A DNA stretch of 13,605 nucleotides, taken from positions 1 through 13,605 of the forward strand of contig JAFWDF010000072.1 in NCBI GenBank assembly GCA_017534025.1, given 5' to 3'. The notes beneath the pieces were generated by a model. It saw only the letters and a list, made by a program, of their open reading frames with translations. It was not told where the DNA came from and did no database searches. The first letter of the stretch is position 1; each line of letters opens with the position of its first letter. Of this stretch, positions 7,400 to 13,021 are shown piece after piece. A program made the translations under genes and the position numbers. The DNA is from Bacillota bacterium (GTDB lineage Bacteria; Bacillota; Clostridia; Peptostreptococcales; Anaerovoracaceae).

Positions 7400-7942
7400 A
7401 TGGAAAATAATGTACTGGATTTACTGGTGGTCGTCGACATGCAGAACGATTTCATCAATGGTTCCCTGGGAACACCGGAGGCTGTACAGATCGTCGATAA
7501 AGTGGCAGCACTGATCGGCCGGTATGATCCGGATAATGTTTACGCTACCCGGGATACCCATCAGGAAGACTATCTGCAGACACAGGAAGGCAGAAATCTG
7601 CCTGTGGAGCACTGTATTGAAGGAACGTACGGCTGGCAGATCCATCCGGACATTGCCGTCATGCTAGGCAATGCCGAGATCGTGGACAAACCGTCCTTCG
7701 GGTCGCTGGAACTGGCCAGCATGATTACCGACCGTATTATGGGCGGAAATGTGCCGGCGATGATTACCATGGCCGGACTCTGCACCGATATCTGCGTCGT
7801 GTCCAACGCGCTGCTGCTCAAGGCGCTGCTGCCGGAAACACCGATTCGTGTGGTCCGTTCCTGCTGTGCAGGGGTGACGCCGGAGGCGCATGAAGCGGCA
7901 CTGGCAACGATGGCCAGCTGCCAGATTGAGATTGTTGACTGA
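7400..7942 (+). CDS. Cysteine hydrolase, isochorismatase/nicotinamidase family
   Basis: A 180-residue cytoplasmic hydrolase with the full isochorismatase-family triad: Asp13 (VVDMQNDF), Lys97 (DKPSFGS) and Cys128 (GLCTDICV). Asp52, His54 and His71 match the metal site of nicotinamidases such as PncA, so nicotinamide deamidation in NAD salvage is the best specific guess. Members of this family also cleave other amides, and substrate cannot be fixed by motif. It lies 54 bases after the ligase on the same strand with no terminator seen, so it is probably cotranscribed with the Dlt-like genes. Any functional tie is inference. The ribosome site is weak (GGAAAG at 7390-7395), and no in-frame alternative start with a better site was found. 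Confidence 0.87.
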   Translation: MENNVLDLLVVVDMQNDFINGSLGTPEAVQIVDKVAALIGRYDPDNVYATRDTHQEDYLQTQEGRNLPVEHCIEGTYGWQIHPDIAVMLGNAEIVDKPSFGSLELASMITDRIMGGNVPAMITMAGLCTDICVVSNALLLKALLPETPIRVVRSCCAGVTPEAHEAALATMASCQIEIVD

Positions 7943-7975
7943 GCAGGGTTGTTAATGCTTTAGCAGAGGTTTTTT

Positions 7976-9976
7976 ATGACTGTATTATCCGCTGCAAATC
8001 TGAAGAAATCCTTCGGTGTGGAAGACGTGTTTTCCGATGTGTCGTTCAGTGTAAATAAAGGCGACCGGATCGGGCTGGTCGGCCCGAACGGCGCGGGAAA
8101 AAGTACCCTGCTGAAAATACTGGCCGGCGAAACCGGGTGCGAAGAGGGGTCTGTTTATGCCGCGGCGGACACGGTGATCGGATTCTTTCATCAGAATGAT
8201 CTGTTTTCTTCGGAAAAGACAATTTATGAAGAAATGCTCGCCGTTTTCAGCGATGTACGGGCAATGGAAAAACGGATCGGGGAACTGGGAGAAGAAATTG
8301 CGGCCTTTTCTTCCGGTCCGGAACATGACGAAGCGGCTCTGGAAAAGATGCTCGGGGAATATGACCGTCTGCAGCAGGAGTTCCTGCGCAGAGACGGATT
8401 CAGCTACCAGAGTGAGATTCAGGGTGTGCTGCGGAGCATGCATTTTCCGGATGAAGTATTCGGTAAAAATACATCGTCCCTGTCCGGCGGGGAGCGAACC
8501 CGGCTGGCACTGGCCGTACAGCTTCTCCGGAAGCCGGATGTACTGTTTCTGGACGAACCGACCAACCATCTGGATATCGATACGCTGCGCTGGCTGGAAC
8601 AATATCTTCGGGGCTATCCCGGCACGGTTATCGTCATATCCCATGACCGGTATTTTCTGGATCATACAGTGAACCGGATTTTTGAACTGAACAACGGCCG
8701 CCTGCGGATTTATGAAGGAAATTATACCTTCTACGCCGCGGAGCGGAAGGCCCGCCTCGCCAGTGAGATGAAGGCCTTTGAAAAGCAGCAGACAGAGATC
8801 CGCCGGCAGGAGGACATGATCCGGCGCTTTAAACAGAGAGGCACTGAAAAGCTGGCGAAACGTGCGCGGTCCAGAGAAAAAATGCTGGAGCGCACGGAAC
8901 GGCTGGACCGTCCGGCAGGACCGGCGGACAGGATGAAGATCCAGTTCCGTCAGGAATCTGTCAGCGGCAATGATACGCTGCACGCGGAAGGGGTTGCCAA
9001 AACCCTGGGCCGGGGAGAGACTGCGCGGCAGGTGATGACGGATGTCAATTTTGACATCAAGCGGGGAGAGCGCATTTGTGTGATCGGCCCGAACGGAGCC
9101 GGCAAATCCACCCTTCTGAAAATGATCCTGTCGGAAATCCGTCCGGATGCCGGCTTTATCAAGGTCGGCCATAATATCGTATTCGGGTACTATGATCAGG
9201 AGCAGTCCATGCTGGACGAGTCGGGAACCGTGATCGAAGAAATGCGGGACGCCTATGAGCAGTATGATGACCGGGAACTGCGGGGCCTGCTGGGCAAATT
9301 CCTGTTCCGGGGGGATGACGTTTTCAAACCGGTCAGTGTGCTGTCCGGCGGGGAGCGAGCGCGGCTGTCTCTGCTGAAGCTCATGCTGTCCGGCGCCAAT
9401 ATGCTCATTCTGGACGAACCGACCAATCATCTGGACATTGAGTCCAAGGAAGTATTCGAAGACGCCCTGATCGATTTTCCGGGCACATCGGTGACTGTAT
9501 CGCATGACCGGTATCTGTTGAACCGCGTGCCGACTTCCATTTACGAACTGGATCACGGGACGATTACGGAATACAAAGGCAATTACGATTATTATCTCGA
9601 AAAGAAAGCGAGTATGGCGGAAGAAGCGGCGGTGCAGGCGGCTGCAGCGGCGGGAAACGGGCCGGGCGAAGCCGGGTCTGCAGCGGCAGGCGATGCGGCT
9701 GCGGAAAAGCAGAAACGCATGGATGCGCGCCGGAACGCAAAGGAACTGCAGGCGAAACAGCGGCGCCGGGAGCGCAGGATCGAGGCGCTGGAAGAACAGA
9801 TCGCTGCTTTGGAAGAGGACATTGCCGGGATGGAAGAGCAGCTGGGACAGGAAAGCCTGATGAGCGATCACGTGAAGCTGGCAGCCATTTCGGAGCAGCT
9901 GTCCGGAAAAAAAGAAGAGATGGATACACTTTTTCAGGAATGGGAAGCGCTTTCGGAAGAAACGGAAATACTTTGA
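7976..9976 (+). CDS. ABC-F family ribosome-associated ATPase (YdiF/Uup-like)
   Basis: A 666-residue soluble protein with two ABC cassettes and no membrane segment, the ABC-F layout. The first cassette has GPNGAGKS at 36-43, LSGGE from 169 and the catalytic LDEPTNHLD from 192. The second has GPNGAGKS from 371, LSGGE from 456 and LDEPTNHLD from 479. The charged helical linker between them (about 250-320) corresponds to the arm that reaches the P-site tRNA in ABC-F proteins. After an Ala/Gly-rich spacer (about 545-575) comes a C-terminal coiled coil rich in Arg and Glu, as in Uup and YdiF. Family members rescue stalled ribosomes or protect them from antibiotics. The housekeeping type seems likelier than a dedicated resistance factor, but sequence alone cannot decide. 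It starts 33 bases after the hydrolase gene, with AGAGG at 7965-7969. Confidence 0.93.
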   Translation: MTVLSAANLKKSFGVEDVFSDVSFSVNKGDRIGLVGPNGAGKSTLLKILAGETGCEEGSVYAAADTVIGFFHQNDLFSSEKTIYEEMLAVFSDVRAMEKRIGELGEEIAAFSSGPEHDEAALEKMLGEYDRLQQEFLRRDGFSYQSEIQGVLRSMHFPDEVFGKNTSSLSGGERTRLALAVQLLRKPDVLFLDEPTNHLDIDTLRWLEQYLRGYPGTVIVISHDRYFLDHTVNRIFELNNGRLRIYEGNYTFYAAERKARLASEMKAFEKQQTEIRRQEDMIRRFKQRGTEKLAKRARSREKMLERTERLDRPAGPADRMKIQFRQESVSGNDTLHAEGVAKTLGRGETARQVMTDVNFDIKRGERICVIGPNGAGKSTLLKMILSEIRPDAGFIKVGHNIVFGYYDQEQSMLDESGTVIEEMRDAYEQYDDRELRGLLGKFLFRGDDVFKPVSVLSGGERARLSLLKLMLSGANMLILDEPTNHLDIESKEVFEDALIDFPGTSVTVSHDRYLLNRVPTSIYELDHGTITEYKGNYDYYLEKKASMAEEAAVQAAAAAGNGPGEAGSAAAGDAAAEKQKRMDARRNAKELQAKQRRRERRIEALEEQIAALEEDIAGMEEQLGQESLMSDHVKLAAISEQLSGKKEEMDTLFQEWEALSEETEIL

Positions 9977-10012
9977 CGATCCAATTAATTTGCGAAAAAG
10001 AATAAAATTATG

Positions 10013-10041
10013 TTGCCATTACAGTGGCAATAGCATATAAT
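10013..10041 (+). promoter_or_regulatory. Strong sigma-A promoter of the acyl carrier gene, with palindromic operator candidate
   Basis: TTGCCA (10013-10018), a 17-base spacer and a perfect TATAAT (10036-10041). The inverted repeat TTGCCA-N6-TGGCAA (10013-10030) covers the -35 and half the spacer, a position where a bound repressor would block polymerase. The cognate regulator is unknown. Confidence 0.82.
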
Positions 10042-10081
10042 GCAGATTGAATTTTTACAAAGGACTTACCAGGAGGATAGT

Positions 10082-10324
10082 ATGAATAAAAGTGACATTT
10101 TTGAAAAGGTAAAGGATATCATCGCAGAAAATCTGAGTGTGGACGATCCGGACCGCATTACGCCGGAGACCAGCCTGACCAAGGATCTGGAAGCCGATTC
10201 CCTGTACGTGGTAGAAGTCATCATGGCGATTGAAGATGAATTCGGTATTGAAATTCCGGATGAAGACGCGGAACAATTCGGCAGCGTGGAAGATATCGTG
10301 GACTTTGTAGAAGAAAATATCTGA
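10082..10324 (+). CDS. acpP: Acyl carrier protein (AcpP type)
   Basis: An 80-residue acidic carrier with the canonical EADSL site, Ser40 being the phosphopantetheine attachment residue, followed by helix II and the FGIEIPDEDA loop typical of fatty-acid ACPs. ATG 10082 was chosen because AGGAGG lies at 10071-10076. The in-frame ATG at 10040 sits within the promoter -10 box and cannot be translated from it. The gene appears monocistronic, with its own strong promoter and terminator, rather than inside a fab cluster. The residue after DSL is Tyr42, where Asp is common (DSLD), which may alter the recognition helix slightly. It probably serves fatty-acid synthesis. A dedicated secondary pathway is less likely but possible, given that a second, different carrier gene lies 4 kb upstream. 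Confidence 0.9.
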   Translation: MNKSDIFEKVKDIIAENLSVDDPDRITPETSLTKDLEADSLYVVEVIMAIEDEFGIEIPDEDAEQFGSVEDIVDFVEENI

Positions 10325-10335
10325 TTTAACAATAT

Positions 10336-10366
10336 AAAGGCACTGCGGCAGGCAGTGCCTTTTTTT
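10336..10366 (+). terminator. Intrinsic terminator of the acyl carrier gene
   Basis: Perfect 11-bp arms AAAGGCACTGC (10336-10346) and GCAGTGCCTTT (10352-10362) with a five-base loop, running into a T tract to 10366. It begins 11 bases after the stop codon. Confidence 0.93.
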
Positions 10367-10433
10367 GTTTAAAATCCCTGTAATTGCAACCGGTTTGTCC
10401 GGGGACAACAAAGGTTAAGGAATATCATTTTTC

Positions 10434-10462
10434 TTGTACAAAGCAGTATTCTTTGTTATAAT
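10434..10462 (+). promoter_or_regulatory. Candidate rex promoter with inverted repeat in the spacer
   Basis: A perfect TATAAT (10457-10462) lies 17 bases after a weak -35, TTGTAC (10434-10439). The spacer holds the inverted repeat ACAAAG-N7-CTTTGT (10438-10456), an operator candidate for autoregulation. It does not match the usual Rex box (TTGTTAA-N4-TTAACAA). Confidence 0.6.
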
Positions 10463-10515
10463 TACTACGATATAAAGAACATGATAAGCCTGAGATCTAT
10501 GAGGGATTACAAACT

Positions 10516-11148
10516 ATGAAAGCGAAAATTTCGGATGCCGTTGTAAACAGGCTTCCAGTGTACCGCCGGTATCTGGAAGATCTGATGCATGAAGATGTGG
10601 AGCGGATTTCTTCGAATGAACTGAGCAAGCGGATCGGATTCACTGCTTCCCAGATCCGGCAGGATCTGAACAATTTCGGAGGATTCGGACAGCAGGGTTA
10701 CGGCTACAACATCAAGGCCCTGTACAAAGAGATTAATACAATACTCGGATTGGACATGGAGTATAAAATGGTAATTGTAGGGGTCGGAAATCTAGGCCAG
10801 GCAATTGCCAATCACACCAAATACTATAAGAACGGGTTCCCGATCATCGGGATGTTTGATATCAATCCGAAGGTCATCGGGCTGCGCATTAATGATGTCG
10901 TTGTCCAGGATGCCGACAATCTGGTAGATTTCCTGAAAGAAAACAAAGTGGACATCGGGATCATTACTACTGAAAAGGAAGCGGCACAGGGAATTGCCGA
11001 CCGTCTGGTGCAGGGCGGCGTAAAAGGCATTTGGAATTTTGCGCCGAGAGATCTGGTGGTTCCGAAAAATGTTCCGGTGGGCAATGTACATGTTACCGAT
11101 ACACTGAATTCACTCGTGTACCGCATTGCACATATTGATCAGGAATAA
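10516..11148 (+). CDS. rex: Redox-sensing transcriptional repressor Rex
   Basis: A 210-residue protein of standard Rex length. The N-terminal winged helix (about 1-75) contains the highly conserved block around SSNELSKRIGFTASQIRQDL and the GGFGQQGYGY wing. The C-terminal Rossmann domain opens with VIVGVGNLGQA (about 87-96) for NAD(H) binding. A C-terminal helix (DTLNSLVYRIAHI) would swap between subunits of the dimer. Rex represses fermentation and electron-transfer genes when NADH/NAD+ is low and lets go when NADH rises. ATG 10516 is preceded by GAGGG at 10501-10505. It converges on a ferredoxin gene, a plausible but unproved target. No consensus Rex box was found by eye in this window. Confidence 0.97.
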   Translation: MKAKISDAVVNRLPVYRRYLEDLMHEDVERISSNELSKRIGFTASQIRQDLNNFGGFGQQGYGYNIKALYKEINTILGLDMEYKMVIVGVGNLGQAIANHTKYYKNGFPIIGMFDINPKVIGLRINDVVVQDADNLVDFLKENKVDIGIITTEKEAAQGIADRLVQGGVKGIWNFAPRDLVVPKNVPVGNVHVTDTLNSLVYRIAHIDQE

Positions 11149-11219
11149 AAAACCGGTGGAGAAGCGGAATCTGCCCGGGTGAGATTTATATAATAGAAAA
11201 TCAGAACATTATTACACAG

Positions 11220-11256
11220 AAAAAAAAGCTGCCTTTGCAGGATTGCAGAGGCAGCT
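11220..11256 (-). terminator. Intrinsic terminator of the ferredoxin gene (minus strand)
   Basis: Arms AGCTGCCT (11227-11234) and AGGCAGCT (11249-11256), with an inner TGCA/TGCA pairing and a GGAT loop. The run of eight A residues at 11220-11227 reads as a U tract on the minus strand, so it stops transcription coming from the ferredoxin gene. Confidence 0.85.
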
Positions 11257-11278
11257 GAATTATTATGTGATGGTTTCA

Positions 11279-11311
11279 CGCTCCGCGCGGCTAGGCCGCC
11301 GGGCGTTTTTT
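11279..11311 (+). terminator. Probable intrinsic terminator of rex (plus strand)
   Basis: Outer arms CGCTC (11279-11283) and GGGCG (11301-11305), inner arms GCGGC and GCCGC around a TAG loop with a small asymmetric bulge, then six T residues (11306-11311). The stem is interrupted but very GC-rich. It lies about 130 bases after the rex stop and past the ferredoxin terminator. Confidence 0.55.
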
Positions 11312-11333
11312 AAACGGGTTTCGTCAATTCCGA

Positions 11334-11504
11334 TCAAGGAGCTTTCGGAGCTTCAACCGGGCATGCGCCGGCACAAGCGCCACATTCGATGCAAACTTCA
11401 GCATCGATTTCATAATGTTCAGCACCTTCGGAAATAGCTTCAACCGGGCATTCTGCTGCACAAGCGCCGCAGGAGATGCAATCATCAGAAATTACATAAG
11501 CCAT
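11334..11504 (-). CDS. 2[4Fe-4S] ferredoxin, clostridial type
   Basis: A 56-residue low-potential electron carrier with two CxxCxxCxxxCP clusters: Cys9, 12, 15 and 19, and Cys38, 41, 44 and 48, each set followed by Pro. This is the classic size and layout of clostridial ferredoxin, used by pyruvate:ferredoxin oxidoreductase, hydrogenases and Rnf-type complexes. The start at 11504 (minus strand) follows AGGAGG (plus-strand 11512-11517) at seven bases. A longer in-frame start at 11609 would add 35 unrelated residues across the leader and was rejected. It is monocistronic, convergent with rex and divergent from the P-loop gene. Redox control by the neighbouring Rex is an inference. Confidence 0.95.
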   Translation of the reverse strand: MAYVISDDCISCGACAAECPVEAISEGAEHYEIDAEVCIECGACAGACPVEAPKAP

Positions 11505-11628
11505 GAATAGACCTCCTAAAAATAGTACATAAATTGAATTCACTGACTGAATAAAAGCATGGCACAAACGGTCGTTTCCCGAAAAAAGGATTTCGGGGAA
11601 AGCATCCATTTATGTTACTTGTAAATGT

Positions 11629-11656
11629 ATTATATCACAAAAAAAAGGTTGGTCAC
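11629..11656 (-). promoter_or_regulatory. Candidate ferredoxin promoter (minus strand)
   Basis: On the minus strand a perfect TATAAT (plus 11629-11634) lies 16 bases from GTGACC (plus 11651-11656), which matches the -35 consensus at four positions. The -35 falls inside the long inverted repeat at 11641-11670. A start near 11622 would give a leader of about 120 bases, long for such a small gene. Confidence 0.5.
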
Positions 11657-11670
11657 GACTAACCTTTTTT
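11641..11670. repeat. 30-bp near-perfect inverted repeat, bidirectional terminator-like hairpin
   Basis: A6-GGTT...AACC-T6 symmetry centred between 11655 and 11656, with mismatches only at 11651/11660 and at the two central bases. Read on either strand it gives a stable stem followed by a U tract, the form of a bidirectional intrinsic terminator. It lies between two divergent genes, where a large operator is the alternative. Confidence 0.75.
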
Positions 11671-11674
11671 GTAA

Positions 11675-11703
11675 TTTCAACGCCCTTCTGAATACTGTAT
11701 AAT
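11675..11703 (+). promoter_or_regulatory. Candidate promoter of the P-loop/Asp23-like gene
   Basis: A perfect TATAAT (11698-11703) with a poor -35, TTTCAA (11675-11680), at 17 bases. It lies just after the inverted repeat and 22 bases before the chosen start codon, leaving a very short leader that carries GGAGG. Confidence 0.5.
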
Positions 11704-11725
11704 GAAAAGGCGGAGGAAAATACTT

Positions 11726-12595
11726 ATGAGAGTGTACGGATTATCAGGAAAAAGCGGAACGGGGAAAAGCTACCAGGCGATGAATATCTGCCGGGAATTC
11801 CATATTGAGTCGCTGGTGGACGACGGACTCTTTATTTATAATAACGCAGTGCTGGCCGGGCATTCCGCCAAGAGAGATGAGAACAAAATCACCGCTATTC
11901 GTACGGCGATCTTCGATAAGGAGAAAGACCGGGCGGCGGTTGCGGAAAAAATCCGGGAAGTAATGCCGGAGAGCATCCTGGTGATCGGCACATCGGACGC
12001 GATGGTGGAGCGGATTGCGTCCCGGCTGGGTCTGCCGGCTCCGGATCCGATCATTCATATAGAAGATATCGTGGACGGCGAAACCATTTCCACGGCGCTG
12101 CAGTCCCGCCGGGAAGGCGGCAAGCACGTCATTCCCGTGCCGACCATGGAGATACAGAAGCAGTTTTCCGGCTATTTTATGATACCGGTGCGCATGCTGC
12201 TGGAACGCAACGGCAAAGTGCTCCAGGACGATGAAAAAACGGTGGTGCGCCCGACATACAGTTATCTGGGCAATTTCACCATCGCACACAGCGCAGTCAT
12301 CGATATTATGGAATATGTCGTGTCTCGTTCGGAAGGCATCCGGGAGATTCTCAAATGCTCTGCCGAGATCCGGACGGATGGGGTCATTCTGAGTATCGCC
12401 TGTATTTTTGATTACAGCGAACGCCTGCTGGAACGAGTGAAGGCGCTGCAGGAGGAGCTGGCAGAGGAAGTCAGCCATATGACGGCGTTTAACATTATCA
12501 GTGTTAATGTCATGATCCGCGGACTGAAACCGGCGCGGAAGCATGCGGCTGCCGATCCGGAACTTTCAGATAATCTTTCAGAAAAAAAGAATTAA
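11726..12595 (+). CDS. P-loop NTPase with Asp23/Gls24-like C-terminal domain, function unknown
   Basis: A 289-residue soluble protein. Its N-terminus carries a textbook Walker A, GKSGTGKS at residues 8-15, in a nucleotide-binding domain that continues to about 170. No clear Walker B was identified. From about Gly182 to Leu267 the pattern resembles the Asp23/Gls24 envelope-stress family: a GNFTIAHSAVIDIMEYVV opening, a central strand and amphipathic helix, and a closing ISVNVMIRGL. ATG 11726 was preferred because GGAGG (11712-11716) is nine bases upstream and the earlier in-frame ATG (11702) overlaps the promoter TATAAT. It has its own promoter and precedes the groESL operon. Asp23 family proteins are linked to envelope and alkaline stress, so a stress or envelope role is a weak inference. 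The Asp23 resemblance is by eye only. Confidence 0.8.
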   Translation: MRVYGLSGKSGTGKSYQAMNICREFHIESLVDDGLFIYNNAVLAGHSAKRDENKITAIRTAIFDKEKDRAAVAEKIREVMPESILVIGTSDAMVERIASRLGLPAPDPIIHIEDIVDGETISTALQSRREGGKHVIPVPTMEIQKQFSGYFMIPVRMLLERNGKVLQDDEKTVVRPTYSYLGNFTIAHSAVIDIMEYVVSRSEGIREILKCSAEIRTDGVILSIACIFDYSERLLERVKALQEELAEEVSHMTAFNIISVNVMIRGLKPARKHAAADPELSDNLSEKKN

Positions 12596-12604
12596 AATAC
12601 GCTC

Positions 12605-12633
12605 TTGACAGGGCGGAGGAATTGCGTTAAATT
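12605..12633 (+). promoter_or_regulatory. groESL promoter
   Basis: A perfect TTGACA (12605-12610), 17-base spacer and TAAATT (12628-12633). Transcription would start near 12640, inside the CIRCE element, which is the classic arrangement for HrcA repression. Confidence 0.82.
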
Positions 12634-12637
12634 ATCT

Positions 12638-12664
12638 TTAGCACTCAAACGGGATGAGTGCTAA
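12638..12664. promoter_or_regulatory. CIRCE operator (HrcA binding site)
   Basis: TTAGCACTC-N9-GAGTGCTAA, a perfect match to the CIRCE consensus in both arms and spacer length. HrcA binds it and represses groESL until heat or unfolded protein titrates GroEL. The hrcA gene is not in this window. Confidence 0.98.
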
Positions 12665-12713
12665 TAAACGCAAATCAACAATATATATAAATTTCTGAAA
12701 GGAGATTATTACT

Positions 12714-12983
12714 ATGATCAGACCACTTGGCGCAAATGTATTGATCAAACGTGTCGAAGCAGAAGAAAAAACAAAGGGCGGCATCATTCTGGCCAGCTCC
12801 GCGAAGGAAGCTCCGCAGATCGCGGAAGTTCTCGAAGTAGGTCCGGGAACGGATGAGATCAAGGTAGACGTAAAGAAGGGCGAAAGAGTCATCTTTAAGA
12901 GATACGGCGGTACGGAAATCGAATACCAGGGCGAAGAATACATCATCCTCGCATACAACGATATTCTCGCGGTTGTTGACTGA
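12714..12983 (+). CDS. groES: Co-chaperonin GroES
   Basis: An 89-residue GroES, slightly shorter than the usual 94 or so. It has the RPLGANVLIKRVE opening, the mobile loop around TKGGIILASSAKEAPQ whose Ile-Ile-Leu binds GroEL, and the closing YIILAYNDILAVV strand. The heptamer caps the GroEL cylinder during ATP-driven folding. AAAGGAG at 12698-12704 serves ATG 12714. It is the first gene of a CIRCE-controlled operon, with groEL 38 bases downstream. Confidence 0.97.
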   Translation: MIRPLGANVLIKRVEAEEKTKGGIILASSAKEAPQIAEVLEVGPGTDEIKVDVKKGERVIFKRYGGTEIEYQGEEYIILAYNDILAVVD

Positions 12984-13021
12984 GTTTAATATAAATAATA
13001 AGCAAAAGGAGATATAGAATC

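Noticed and set aside
7985..9871. 628-codon minus-strand open frame opposite the ABC-F gene
   Set aside because: It is a mirror-frame shadow. Both ABC cassettes are intact on the plus strand.
7976..9976. ABC-F gene as an antibiotic-resistance determinant
   Set aside because: The C-terminal coiled coil resembles housekeeping YdiF/Uup types, and no leader-peptide attenuator or mobile element is near.
10040..10081. Upstream in-frame start for the acyl carrier protein
   Set aside because: This ATG is inside the TATAAT region of its promoter, and ATG 10082 has the AGGAGG.
10395..10408. TTGTCC-GG-GGACAA palindrome as a Rex box upstream of rex
   Set aside because: The arms and two-base spacer do not fit the 18-bp Rex consensus, and it is well upstream of the promoter. 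Left as an unexplained small palindrome.
11189..11194. TATAAT after rex as a promoter for a small RNA
   Set aside because: No acceptable -35 at 16-18 bases and no gene follows on that strand, so it is likely chance in AT-rich sequence.
11243..11437. 64-codon plus-strand open frame across the ferredoxin gene
   Set aside because: It runs through two terminator hairpins and opposite a clear ferredoxin, with no ribosome site.
11505..11609. N-terminal extension of the ferredoxin on the minus strand
   Set aside because: It covers the leader and ribosome site, and the added residues are unlike any ferredoxin.
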